The notes under the pieces are model-generated. The model was not told where the DNA came from and did no database searches. It saw only the letters and a list, made by a program, of their open reading frames with translations. The translations under genes were made by a program, and so were the position numbers. From Hysterangium stoloniferum (taxonomy: Eukaryota; Basidiomycota; Agaricomycetes; Hysterangiales; Hysterangiaceae), in NCBI GenBank assembly GCA_015178975.1, contig WHVD01000001.1, positions 682,001-746,000 of the forward strand: a stretch of 64,000 bases of DNA. The letters are read 5' to 3'. Of this stretch, positions 9,849 through 20,739 are shown piece by piece. Position 1 is the first letter of the stretch. Each line of letters opens with the position of its first letter.

Positions 9849-11574
9849 CTAAACACGAGCAACCTTGTTACTCTTTGCGCCCAACTTGTATGCAAGCTGT
9901 CTGCGTAGCTCCACAGCCGCCTCGTCGTTGCTTCGGAGCTCTTCCCTGAATTTCCACCGTACCCTACCGGAGAGCAGTGGTGACCTGAGGAGCTTTTCTT
10001 CATCGCGTCGTTTTTGCTCTTCTTCTGAGAGTTCTTTAGGTTTACGCTCTTTGCTCTCGGCGTCCGCCTTTGTCTTCGTAAGACTTTTCTCTACGTTATC
10101 CAGGCCCTCTTCGTCGTCCTCCTCAGCATCATACTCGTCCATATCAAGAATCTCCTCCTTCGAAGACTCTGCTGCCGTCAACGGCACCTCATTCCCATTT
10201 TCATCCAACCGCCTTCCCCAAGAATTCATCAACGCCACGTCAATAGCGTCGGTCCCGCCAGATTCCACCGCTCCGTCGCGATACGCCTCCGCCTCCATCT
10301 CCGAATGCTTGTAAGAATTCCCTATTTGAACCTTGACCAGCCGCTTATCTCTCGGAATTGCGTCTGCAAGTCCCTCCCCTTCGATACCTCTGCCACGCTC
10401 ATGCGTCGCAAATCGGATACCGACAAATCCGCCTTTATACCCCGCTAAACGACGACATATCTCAAGCGCAACTTGCCGCATGCGGCGAAGACGCATGGCG
10501 GTCATGCGGTGGGAGTAGGAGATCAGGCATTTGCGGTCATCGTTTGACATGGACGCGTAGTATGCAAGTCCACGTGCGAGACCGCGTGAAAGCCGGGCGA
10601 GGGTGAGTGCGAGGGGGCGGGTGGATACGGTGATGGCCACAAGAGGGAGCCAGAACGGTTCTTTTTCGAGGTTGGGGAGATAAACTTCTCGTATTGCGTC
10701 AAGGTTGAACACGCGTACCTGTGGATGAGTGCCTGTACGATGGGTAGATATAAGTATATGCGTGTTCAGAACTGTTGCTGTTAGTTAAAAGAGGTCAAAC
10801 GGACATACCCGGTTCTATAGGTCGGATAAATCTGTCCAGCTTCGGTCTTTTGTGTTGGATCACTGGTTCCTCTGGCTCATCCACCTCATCCGTGGCTTCC
10901 TTTTCCAGGATTTCAGCAGCCGATGTATCATAATTTGGATCCTCATATATCTCCCTCAAGATATCCGGCAATTTTTCCCCGGGTCCCCACCACCGAGTCG
11001 GCTTGAGCACTTTTCCTCCATGAGGTAACCACGGCCAAGAAGCATTATCCATAGACTCTCGGTATTTTGGTGGACATCTATTAGAGTTGTACACTTTCAC
11101 CAGCTTGACCCAGTCGGTTGCACGACATACCCCCACAATATGATCCTTACAATCAACTCGTCCAACACCTTGGCGGACCTTATGCCGCGACTCCATTAGG
11201 AAGACTGTGTGAGGGATGTATGCCTCCTCATGGGGAGACTCGTATTTTTTGCCTTTAATACGATACGGCCCTCCTGGAAACCAATTGCTTGCACGCAAGT
11301 CCCGCGGTCGAGTAAATCCGCCCATATACCTGAAATATTACACCTTCTTGATAACCCGACTTCCATTAAATATAAAACAAGTCACATACGTCTTAGGAGG
11401 TGTTATTGCGTTGCTGATATCCATACGTTCATCGCGCTCTGCCTTTTGAACGCGCCGTTTCATAATGCGTACCTCTTCCTCTGGTGTAATTAGGGATTTC
11501 TTGGCTTTTCGACCTTGACGAGGAATAGACTTTGTCTTTCCTCCTGCTAGGCATCTAACTATCGAGGCCCGCAT
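9849..11574 (-). CDS. Unidentified protein, probably mitochondrial
   Basis: Three exons (11,574-11,390, 11,329-10,809, 10,732-9,849) splice in frame to 529 residues. The N-terminus (MRASIVRCLAGGKTKSIPR) is basic with no acidic residue, like a mitochondrial import signal. Recognisable stretches are TRPRDLRASNWFPGGPYR early, a GVGRVDCKDHIVGVCRATDW block near residue 120, a basic region (RMTAMRLRRMRQVALEICRR) and an acidic-then-lysine-rich C-terminal third. I cannot place it in a named family. The import signal and basic character would suit a mitoribosomal or mitochondrial RNA-associated protein, but that is inference. The second intron's acceptor was chosen to keep frame: a nearer AG would shift it. 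Confidence 0.75.
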
Positions 11575-11926
11575 GGTAATGACCCAACAAAAATAGTCAA
11601 GCTCTTAAGAGGCCAGTTGTCGAAAAAAGCTGGTAGACGCCGAAAGAGCCATTACTAAGCAAGCATTGAGACGAGTATATACAGATGCTGTTGCTATACG
11701 CCCACGAGCTGTATAGTGCACCAAAATAAAATTAGAAATTCAAACGAAGTGATGAGGTGACAAAAGTCTTAGGAAATTCTGGGCTTGTACTCTGGCATTA
11801 CAACACTCCATAACCAGTGAGTGCGGCAAGCATCGCGTTCGTTTCAGACATAGGAGAATGTAATGCACTGCGGCATTCAGTAGTGGCAACGGGTATAACA
11901 AACATTATCTGTGATACGCTGCTACT
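11575..11926. other. Intergenic, 5' of the mitochondrial-type gene
   Basis: Gap of 352 bp between two minus-strand genes. No open frame of note. It should contain the promoter of the gene at 11,574 and the 3' end of the OTC transcript. Confidence 0.4.
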
Positions 11927-13365
11927 CTATGATTTTTGTCCTATAGACTTGCTTCCTCCCCGAGGGTTTGCTTTCACCCTTATGGCGTTTGGTCGTTGTG
12001 AACTGGTGAGGTCCCATTTACCGAAGAGAAGACTGAAGATACAAGATTTACCAAAGTAAGAAAGATAAACGGGAGGAGAAACGTACTCGAACAGTGCCAT
12101 GATTGTCCACTTCCGATTATCCGCCTCGGGGAAGACCAAGGAGCGGGGACCATAGAAGACCTGGGGTGGGAATAGCAGAATGTGGGCTCTATTGGAAAGA
12201 TATTCACTTGATACGATACGTACCTCATCGTCAACCTCATCTGGCTTTCGCGGAAGGCAGTGCAGGAACTTCCAATCTTCCTTCGCTCCGCCCTCCCGGC
12301 ACAACGCCTCTGTAACCTGGTATCCTTTAAAATCCTGCAACCGCTGCGCTTTTTCGGCCTCCTGGCCCATCGAAATCCTGTTTAGTAACAAAAAAACATC
12401 AATAACACAGTAACCCATGAATAGACGTGTAAGAGTGTTTACGTACCAAGTATCTGTAACAACGATATCCGCACCTTTAACCGCCGCTTTCGGATCATTA
12501 GACCACTCAATGAGCTTATCACACTCCAATTGCTTCACGCGGTCCCATACAGGCTCAGGACACTGGTATTGCGGTGCAGGCGGGGTTGCAATCTGTAGCT
12601 TATGACCATACCGGGGGTACGTAACCAACATATCGTGCAGCACGTTTGTTGAGTCGCCTAGATAGGCGATAGTGAGCGCTGGCAGAGCAGGAAGAGCCGT
12701 GAAGAATGGTTTTTTCTCCTTTTTCTGGGAGTCAGCGGTCGGGGGAGGAGGATCGAGAGAGAGTGGGTCGATAGGAGCGGGTTCGACTTGAGCAGGGTGG
12801 AACATTTCCGCATGTTCGTGGATCGTGAGCAAGTCTGCAAGAATCTGCGTTGGGTGCCACAGGGAAGAAAGCGCGTTTAGGACCGGGACGGGGGAATATT
12901 TGGTCATTTCCTGTGGAATTTGAGTTACTGTCAACTTCTACAAGACTTTAAAAGATGATTATATGTTCGAGTATTTACCTCGATTTCCGAGTGATCTCCT
13001 ACTCTCGCAAAGATACCCTGGCACATTCCACCAATAACGCGAGCGGAGTCACGCAAACTTTCATTCACGCCGAGCTGGATATCTTCCCTTCCTAAGAACA
13101 ACGCGCTCCCACCAAGTAGTTCGCTTGCTGTCTCCGCTGCAAGTCGCGTACGCGTGCTTCGTTTCGAAAACAACAGTGCAATGTTCTTGTTAAACAGAGA
13201 CTGTGAGGGCAGTCGAAGTCGGGGTGGAAGTCCCTGAGGAACGAGCCACGGTTCACATGTCTGCTTCAACGCTAAAGAATGTTGGATAATCCGGGTTATT
13301 TGAGGTGTTGTAAGGTCTGCAAGGGTCAGCAGATGAGGCACTTTTGAAGGCAGTCGCAGCACCAT
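11927..13365 (-). CDS. ARG3: Ornithine carbamoyltransferase
   Basis: Joins ornithine and carbamoyl phosphate to make citrulline in arginine synthesis. Five exons (13,365-12,979, 12,910-12,447, 12,377-12,224, 12,160-12,087, about 12,032-11,927) give 394 residues in frame. The carbamoyl-phosphate motif STRTR is near residue 70, HPTQ near 148, and the ornithine-site HCLPR near 323, with the DTWISMGQE stretch before it. A proline-rich insert (about residues 170-205, PLSLDPPPP then QKKEKK) is longer than usual for the family. The last intron (53-54 nt) is a multiple of three as I read it and lacks a stop, so splicing there cannot be proven from frame. The ATG at 13,365 was chosen; an upstream GTG in frame is less likely. 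No strong transit peptide is visible. Confidence 0.92.
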
Positions 13366-13471
13366 CTTGCGAAGAAAATAAAGTCGTGACACAATCACGC
13401 GTCACATATATAAGGGTAACTTATACAAAGAAGATTAAAGATCATTATATATTCCTCATACTACAAACATT

Positions 13472-14590
13472 CTACTGCGTTTGGGCTCCATATCCTCTGA
13501 TTCCTTCTGCGAATGCCCACTCGGTTGCTGCGGATAGCCCGTCAGTAATTTCGATCCCTTTTGCAGTAATGGTTGCGACTTGGTACTGAAAGGCATGGAT
13601 CAGTCGCAGACTCTACAAAAGGACGGTGAGAGGGAACTCATACCTTGTTCAAACTCCTTGCATCGCGGTAGAAGAGGACTTTCATGCTCTCATTGATCAG
13701 TGCACGTGCCTCCTCTTCTGTCATCTCATGTTCTCTTCCCTCGACCGCCTTTCGGAGTAACGGCAGAGCGATGTAAGCACCATAACCTGTCGCAATAGTC
13801 GAAGCTTTATAAGTGGTACCAAGAAGATCTACATAGGCCAAAAAGCTAATGGAATCTGTCAGGAAGTTGCATGCCTAAAGAAATCTGGAGCTCCATACCT
13901 CTTTCCGTCCTGAAATCCACCCACGAGTAGTGAATTCCACAATGGGTCGAATTTTGAACGACGACCATACATAATCCGACTAATCACCTCAAAGATCTCT
14001 GAGGGGCCAAGTGTGTTGCCATCTGCATGAGTAAATTCGTCGACACTGGATTAAGCCATATTAGCCATTGTGACTGATGAATAGGGGTGTATTACGAACA
14101 TAAGGTCGTCAAGGACGGCTTGTAGGTATTGGAAATCACTCATGTCGCCTCCAGCACCAATAACGGTAGAGTCGCCAACTGGGTGCAGCCGGCTGACATC
14201 CTTGAATCGAGCCAGTGATCCATACGATGCTAATTGACAAATTTAAAACGAAAAATTTTCAAACTACATAATTAGAGCATTAATGCATACCTAATTTATC
14301 CGCGGCCATCATAATACCATCCTTGTACTGAATAGCCAATACCGAGGTTCCTGTAACAATGGGCGATCTACACAGACCTTCAATGAAATGGTTAGACACA
14401 GTGAGAAATTTAGGACCGACTGTGTATGTTGAACACTTTCTGTGAAGGCATCCTTAGGCTGCGCACGATGAGATGGGTAAGTGCTAAACGCGTCAATAGC
14501 GTCGTTTCTCTGTTCACTCGGTGAGTTCTATGCTCGCTTCAGGTGAAGGCCACTCACTGGGCGTCCCCATCGGGCAGGAAAATGGTCCAT
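13472..14590 (-). CDS. PRE4: 20S proteasome subunit beta-7
   Basis: Non-catalytic beta subunit of the 20S proteasome core (yeast Pre4, human PSMB4). Exons splice to about 260 residues. After a short propeptide beginning MDHFPARWGRP comes TQSPIVTGTSVLAIQYKDG, matching the human TQNPMVTGTSVLGVKF start of the mature chain. Then follow ASYGSLARFKDVSRLHPVGD, MYGRRSKFDPLWN, FLAYVDLLGTTYKA, the GYGAYIALPLLR helix and VLFYRDARSLNK. About seven short introns, one with a weak GTTCGT donor near 14,098. The stop is 106 bp upstream of the OTC start on the same strand. It is divergent from NBS1. Confidence 0.93.
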
Positions 14591-14923
14591 GAAGGATGAT
14601 GTATAGGGTTGAACTGGTGGCGAGTAAGTGTAAGACAAAGAGCAGTGGGGAACGCGCAAGCAGATGGCTTAGGTAAGCTAGGCGGGACTAATTTGCACCT
14701 CGTCATAAAATTAGTTTGATTTCAAGCTATTCATGCTTATGCATAGCAATGAGACATGGCAGTTATGTCGTAGGGCCAACAGGAGAACATCTAAAATTCC
14801 CGACAAGCAGGAATCCGAATAGTCAGTGGCAATGAGGGTATATTAAATAATCTGTACATAAGCTGTGACCCGCATTCACGTGGTAGTTGTCACGCGTTTT
14901 TGTGATTTAATTGCCACTGTCTA
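14591..14923. promoter_or_regulatory. Shared divergent promoter PRE4 / NBS1
   Basis: 333 bp separate the two ATGs, with no room for another gene, so both promoters must lie here. I see no convincing PACE-like GGTGGCAAA proteasome element and no clear TATA box. The assignment is by position only. Confidence 0.55.
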
Positions 14924-17900
14924 ATGTGGCTCATTACGGGGCCTTTCGACTCTGCTACCATCGGAGATGAAACATCCACTAGTAAGAATGCTAGCAAATG
15001 GTTTATTAAATGCTTATTTGCCTTCCAGAAACTAAGTTGCTCAAGCCTGCCACTACATATGATGTTGGCCGACACAAAGAGAATGCGTTATTCATAAACA
15101 GCAAGAAAATATCACGCCAGAACGGCGAAATCACCTTGGGAGAACATACAGAAGAGGACGCGGTACGTAGCTATGCGAGTGCAGACAAACCCATGTCGAG
15201 ACGTTCCATAGACGAATCCTGCTGCGGTTCCAACGCTCTCGTTTCGAAATACCAAATCGGCCATCATAAAAGTTGATCGTGGGTCCGATATTATTTCCAT
15301 CAATCCTGGTATGGTCGTAGATCTTGAATCTGGAGATATCATCCATTTCTCCGGATCACTTATCGCAACGCATGTCTTATACAAAGTTCTCGCGGTATTT
15401 TGGGGTGCTAACAATGTTATAGACTCGAATGGTCTCCAAAGATATGTTTCTATGTTGAAGGACAAGACTTCGCTCCAGATATTGCGGTGTGCGCGTCTTT
15501 CGGCATAAAACTCGTTACAAAACATATTCGCGACGTCAATTATCACTTGACCACAAACATCACCGTTCCATTATCGCCTCCCGTGCTTCTCTCACTTCTC
15601 AACTTGGCACATTTTGTCACACCAAATTGGCTAGCTGCTATGACTGATCTCTCTCTGACTCAGACTTACACACCCCCGAATACCACGAAATTCTTGCCCA
15701 CCATTGAGCCCGCACTTTCACAGACTCATCCTGTATCCACATGGCAACCCTCAAAGCCTAGAAGGTCTATATTTAACGGGATACGCTTCATCTTTGCCGT
15801 CATTGGCAGCGGCATTGGGACCGAGACCAAAGCCATTTCTGACGTGGCTACTAGAGGTGGTGGCGACCGGCAATTAATCAACGTCGAGAAAGAGGCGGAA
15901 GGCAAAAGCGCTTGGGATTCTGCCCTAAAGAAGCGTCGTACTATACTTAGAGAGGGCATGAAGAGTGGTTTGGTGCTTGTGGGTGATTCGGAGGCGATGC
16001 TAGCCAGGGGTGTCCCCAAAGCAACGAGAACTGCGTGGGAGGGTATGGTTGAAAAGGCAAGAGAGTGAGTGTCTAACATCAGTACCAGGCATACTCACAG
16101 AGTGATATAGCGCGGGAATGCGAATCATACCCCCCTCGTTGATTAATGAGGCCATTTTAACCGCCAATCCATCTTTACTTGACTGTACAGTTGAAGGGGA
16201 AGGTAAAATAATTTATTTAACCTCTTGTGATCTAACAACGCATATGCCACAGTAGCTGCTCCACCCTCAGGCGTCGTCCCCACCGCGTATCCTGGGGAAC
16301 CGTCTCAATCGCTATCTTCCGCGCAGAGCGAATCCCAACCTCCAGAAGAGGTGACTCGCCCAGCACGCCGACTCACACGTCGAGCAACCTCCCAAACCCC
16401 CGCCCCTGTACCCGCCACCGCACCAGAGGTAGAGGCAGCCTCCACGGCAATGGAAGGAGATGTAAGAGTAGTTGTCGAACCGGAAACAAGCGAATCACAA
16501 GGTGGCCCAAGGAAAAAGGTTTGCGATATGTATCTTCCTTAGTTGCTTATTATTCAACCCCTATTAACTTGCAGCCACTAAAACGCCGTGCAAAAACAGG
16601 CGGGTTAATAAACACACTTCTTGGGCTCGACGATGGCGACACATCAATGACTGCTCTGAACAGTGCACAAGCTGAAGAGGTTCGAGAAAAGTCTGTTCCT
16701 GTGGTACGCACACACCGCTCATTTACCAGGCAAAGTCGACTTAAAATATGCTAGCCTCCCACCCCAGGAAGTCGCACATCCCGCCTCAAGCGACGTGCGG
16801 GCACGGCTGGGACTCAGCCCCTTGATCCCTTGACGCAGGATGAAGAGAATAGTTTTGGCGTACAACGACTGAAGAAGTTCAAGGCTCTATTCGAGGAAAG
16901 CGGGCAGGGCCGAATGTCGGGGATGGAAGAGGAGGAAGAGGAAGGCGCTTCATTTCCAGGAGTCAGCACTGGGTTCATACCCGGTGACAATATATTGCCG
17001 CCTCTCAGAGAGGTAGAGGAAGAACCCCAAGAACCCCAAGCCCAAGCCCAGAAGAGGAAGGCCGATGCAATGGATATTGATGAAGCCCCCAGTCAGGCAG
17101 AAGCAGTAGAAGCAGCGAAGAAAAAGCGTGCAGTCGAGGGATCCAATGAAGTTGAGCGCTCGCAGGAACCCAAGACCTTTGGAGGTTCAAGCAAAGCCAA
17201 AGGTGCTGCTCCAGGCAAGCCCGACACCGATCCTTCATTCCTGCGCGCATTAGCCTCCCTAAAACGTGGAAAGCGGACGGAGGACACCTTTGACCGCGAA
17301 TTCAATCAGTTGCGGATCGCAAAGCCTGATATACGCAATATCGACAATGCCCAAGCTTCTTCATCAAAGGTCCATTATGACTGGGAGGGTTTAGACGATT
17401 TCGAGAAAGATGTTGGTATACGAGGTAATTTTATGCAGATTGTAGAAATGGAGGTATGGAAGGATAAGCATGCTTCGGTGGATGATAACCGTGGGGAACG
17501 ATTTATGAGACGAGAGTCTGGCGTTGGGGGAAGGCTTGATTGGGATGGAAGGGAAGACTTTAAGAAGTTCAAAAGGGTCAGTTTGGGACTTTTGTTACCT
17601 TGTCTACGGTTGCTGAATTTCCTCAAGAGAGGGACTAACCGAGACCGAGAAATTGTGCCAGTAGTATTGCATAAGCCAGAGGGATATGAACCAGAGCTCA
17701 GTGAGTAACATTTCGATTTATATCTCCGTCCCGTAACTATGAATTGCTATATTTCACCTTCGTAGCACACATGGATTTCAATTATGGCCAGCATACAAGA
17801 ACTCGAAAAGATGCGCGGTCATTCGACGACGTTTCGGATGACCGCGACAATGATGACGGCTACCCAACATTCACACAGCCCCACCCAAGTCGCACTAAAT

Positions 17901-18355
17901 CTCAACCCAAACCCAGACCCCATGCAAAACCACCCTCACGACCGAAACCGACGCTTGAGGAAATAAATAGCAGCGAGGCCGAGGAAGAGATTCGCGTGAC
18001 TGAAGAACGACCTGCAGTTGATGATTCTCGTCAAGCTGCTGCTGAAGATAAAAGTAAAAGCAAGGTCCCCCGCCCAACCCGGGCTTCAACAACAAAGAAA
18101 TTCCAACCACTGTTTGACCCGGACTCCGAAGAAGAAGAGATCGAGGCAGCAGCGGCATCGGCCTTATTGGCTGGCACGGCGGATACAACCCAGGACATGG
18201 ACTTGACGCTGGGTACAAACTTGCCCAGTCAGGTGACGACAAGAAGAGGGACCAAACGGAAAGTCATGGCTGCTATCCAGGAAAGTGATTCAGGTGATGA
18301 TGATGGGATGACATTTGGCGGCTTTTCGAAGAAGCCTGCGAAAAGGCGAAAATGA
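14924..18355 (+). CDS. NBS1: Nibrin-like MRN complex subunit (Nbs1/Xrs2)
   Basis: Recruits Mre11-Rad50 and the Tel1/ATM kinase to DNA double-strand breaks. From MWLITGPFD, an FHA domain follows (YDVGRHKEN, KKISRQNGEI, PTLSFRNTKS), then a BRCT region (FGIKLVTKHI, VTPNWLAAM), a long charged middle, and at about 17,563 the DFKKFKR motif matching the Mre11-binding FKxFxK of Nbs1. The C-terminus is acidic, then MTFGGFSKKPAKRRK, a plausible Tel1-binding FxF-like tail with a basic end. Roughly nine or ten exons, about 950-1,000 residues. Exon borders near 15,390-15,450 are ambiguous; the best-supported acceptor is before ICFYVEGQDF. A 51-nt intron near 17,577 is a multiple of three without stops, so retention stays in frame. 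Divergent from PRE4; partial copies lie at 58.4-60.1 kb. Confidence 0.85.
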
Positions 18356-18795
18356 GTCCGAGACGTGGTATTTATCGGCCTATGTAAACGTATGTGATAT
18401 TAGGTTTGAACTGTCTTGACTGGCTTTTCAGCCTAGTCGACACATTTGGTTTTCATCGCCGTTAAATCAATATAACATGCTGTAGCTAAAGTAAAATCGA
18501 TTTAAAAACCTTCCAAATTGTATTTATTGTACAATGGACAATAGTGCGAGTCCCCGAAACTCACAATCACTGGTACAATGCATCAATTAATTGTAAACAT
18601 TACCTTTTGGGAGTAGTATTGCCACTACAAATGAAGGGATCTGGCATGCTAAAATTAGTGTATAGCAACTACGAAGTAACACTTGCCTACTCTAACAAAT
18701 ACAGCTCTCCCCTATATGCGACTGATTGGCGCTCTAGCATCTAATAAAATCATCGAATTTGGACGACGGGCTATATTGCCAGAAACTGCTTAATG
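18356..18795. other. Intergenic after NBS1
   Basis: Gap of 440 bp with the NBS1 3' end and no recognised gene. A short plus-strand open frame near 18,544 has no family signature. Confidence 0.35.
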
Positions 18796-19070
18796 GTGCG
18801 TTCCGTATCCACAGCCAAAGCATATTTAGATCTTTCCTGTATTGGTGAGTTACTAGGTTGGCCACAGCCGCAATTTAACTGATTAAGTCTGTCGACTCTC
18901 AGAATTATAGGGGAGACTTACTGCCACTCGGAATTCCGGCCCACCCCCTAACACCTAAATCTCCCCTGTGTTTACCCTGCTCTACTTCACTGAGTTTGTC
19001 AATTTTTTCTAGTTCCCAATTCTAAACACGACGCTCACTGCAACCACATTGTCTCCTAAGTAAAATTACC

Positions 19071-20118
19071 ATGTCTCATCCCTCATCTTTCAACTTCGCA
19101 TATTCAAAAAATCTCCGGGAAGCTTCGTTTCGGCTGTATGCAGCAATTTACGAAATAGATCCTTTTCTCACCCTCAAAGTTCAGGAAGTTTTGGTTGACC
19201 AGTATGAACTAGCACTGTACGGCCATTCCAACCCCACAATGAAGAGAAATTAACCTTTGGAGGTTCAGATCCAGAACCGCCCAGGATATCTTTCATTCTC
19301 TTGATAGATTTTCTATCATCTTGAAAGATTATCCAGACATCCTCATCCGTCTTACTTGCCTTGTACTGCCACTTCAAGGTTATCGGTTTGTGCATTGCCC
19401 GGGTGATCATAAACGTCTTATATTACATTGCCAAGCCGAGATGGCAGGTGGCCCATTCATTCAAGATGAGAAGGGAAAACTCATTCCTTGTATGGTCACC
19501 AGCAAATCAAGGTGGAAAACTCCACTAAAGGCAGCTGCATGGATGCTTGTTCATCACAAATGGATCACAGTTGTCAGAGCAGAAGCTGCTACCAAATTGA
19601 CCCCACACCCTCTACCAGACTATAATACTGATATTACATGTTTTGAAGATCATTCCGGAGATATCCCTGGAATAGAGTACCTCTATACAGAGCTGGATCC
19701 ATTGGTCATCCATCAAAAAAATCCTCGTGTACAACTTCTAATGTCAAGGGTTCTTATTGCATTTTCTGGTGAAAGGTATGCACTCTTTCATGATCTATTC
19801 ATCCTTGTAATGTTTGCAGCAACTATTGATGATGATATTTTGTGCAGAGATTTAGGCCTTTTGAGCCACCAGAAACAGTTTTACTATGTGTGTGAATTGT
19901 CCAAGGTTTTGAAGGACTTTCCAGATTACCTCATTGCATTGGTTACTTATCTGTTTGATGGTGGTGGTTTTCACTTATTCCATGACCCTGGGAATCATAA
20001 ACGGGTCATTTTACTGGTACCAGTTGAGATAGGAAGCCAACCATACATTCAAGATGATCGGGGGAAATTTGTCGAGTTTCCCTATATGGTAGAACCACCT
20101 CCAACATATAATTGTTAG
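19071..20118 (+). pseudogene. Unknown two-module protein, copy 1
   Basis: Not recognised. The first frame begins MSHPSSFNFAYSKNLREA and stops at 19,251; the second runs from about 19,280 to PPPTYNC at 20,118. The protein is an internal duplication. FSIILKDYPDILI...GYRFVHCPGDHKRLIL...PFIQDEKGKLI is repeated later as LSKVLKDFPDYLI...GGFHLFHDPGNHKRVIL...PYIQDDRGKFV. LYAAIYEIDPFL...VLVDQYELALYGH likewise echoes LYTELDPLVI...VLIAFSGERYALFHD. Each module is about 120 residues. Compared with copy 2, one C is missing in the CCATTCCAACC run. Even so, neither copy has one continuous frame, so both may be pseudogenes or use an intron or frame change I cannot see. No signal peptide or membrane helix is obvious. 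Confidence 0.6.
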
Positions 20119-20319
20119 ATCTTACAGCTAAGACTGTAGTGACATGTCTGGGAACCAAAAGCATTTTAAAGGGCATGATAGAACTGGATAGTTGACATTT
20201 CAATGTGTCTAACAGAATTTAAAACATCTAGTATGGTCAGAGGCTTTGATTTAGGCTTAAGGCTGTAACTTATGAAATGTTTGCTATATACATAATTACA
20301 TAACATGTCTAATTTTTGT

Positions 20320-20622
20320 ATGATATCTGATAAATTAATTGAAAATTTTAAGTTTTAGTAGGATTTTCCAAACTGGAAAATTATATCTGAAAACTTTAAA
20401 TATTTATATTAAAACTTTTGAGGAAATATCATTAGTCAGAGTTTCTTGATACAAATTTTTAAGGTTTTTAGATATGATTTCTCACTTTGGAAAATCCTAG
20501 TAAAACTTGAAATTTTTAAACAATTTATCAGTTCAAAGAATTCTTAGAAAAGTTGGCCAAATATTAGGATTTTTGGAAGGTTTTCAAACTCCAAAAACAT
20601 TGTGGTGCCTCCAGTGATCAAT
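20320..20622. repeat. AT-rich inverted-repeat insertion in copy 1
   Basis: Absent from copy 2, where TTTTGTATGAT runs directly into CTGAGTGTAGC. In copy 1, ATCTGA occurs on both sides of the extra DNA (near 20,321 and 20,622). Inside, arms at about 20,322-20,407 and 20,456-20,541 are imperfect inverted repeats of about 80 bp, sharing CTGATAAATT and TAGGATTTTCCAAA. Reads as a MITE-like insertion, with copy 2 as the empty site. Confidence 0.6.
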
Positions 20623-20739
20623 CTGAATGTAGCTGCTACATGAAATACAAGTGAATGTTTTATATGCAGGGATCAAAGAGTCTACCTTGACAGTTGCAAA
20701 TGTGGGGACATGACAAATGAAACCTCCACTATTGAAATC

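Noticed and set aside
9865-10314. 149-codon plus-strand serine-rich frame
   Set aside because: It is the antisense shadow of the acidic/lysine-rich exon of the minus-strand gene.
15112-15546. 144-codon minus-strand frame
   Set aside because: Shadow of the NBS1 FHA exons on the opposite strand.
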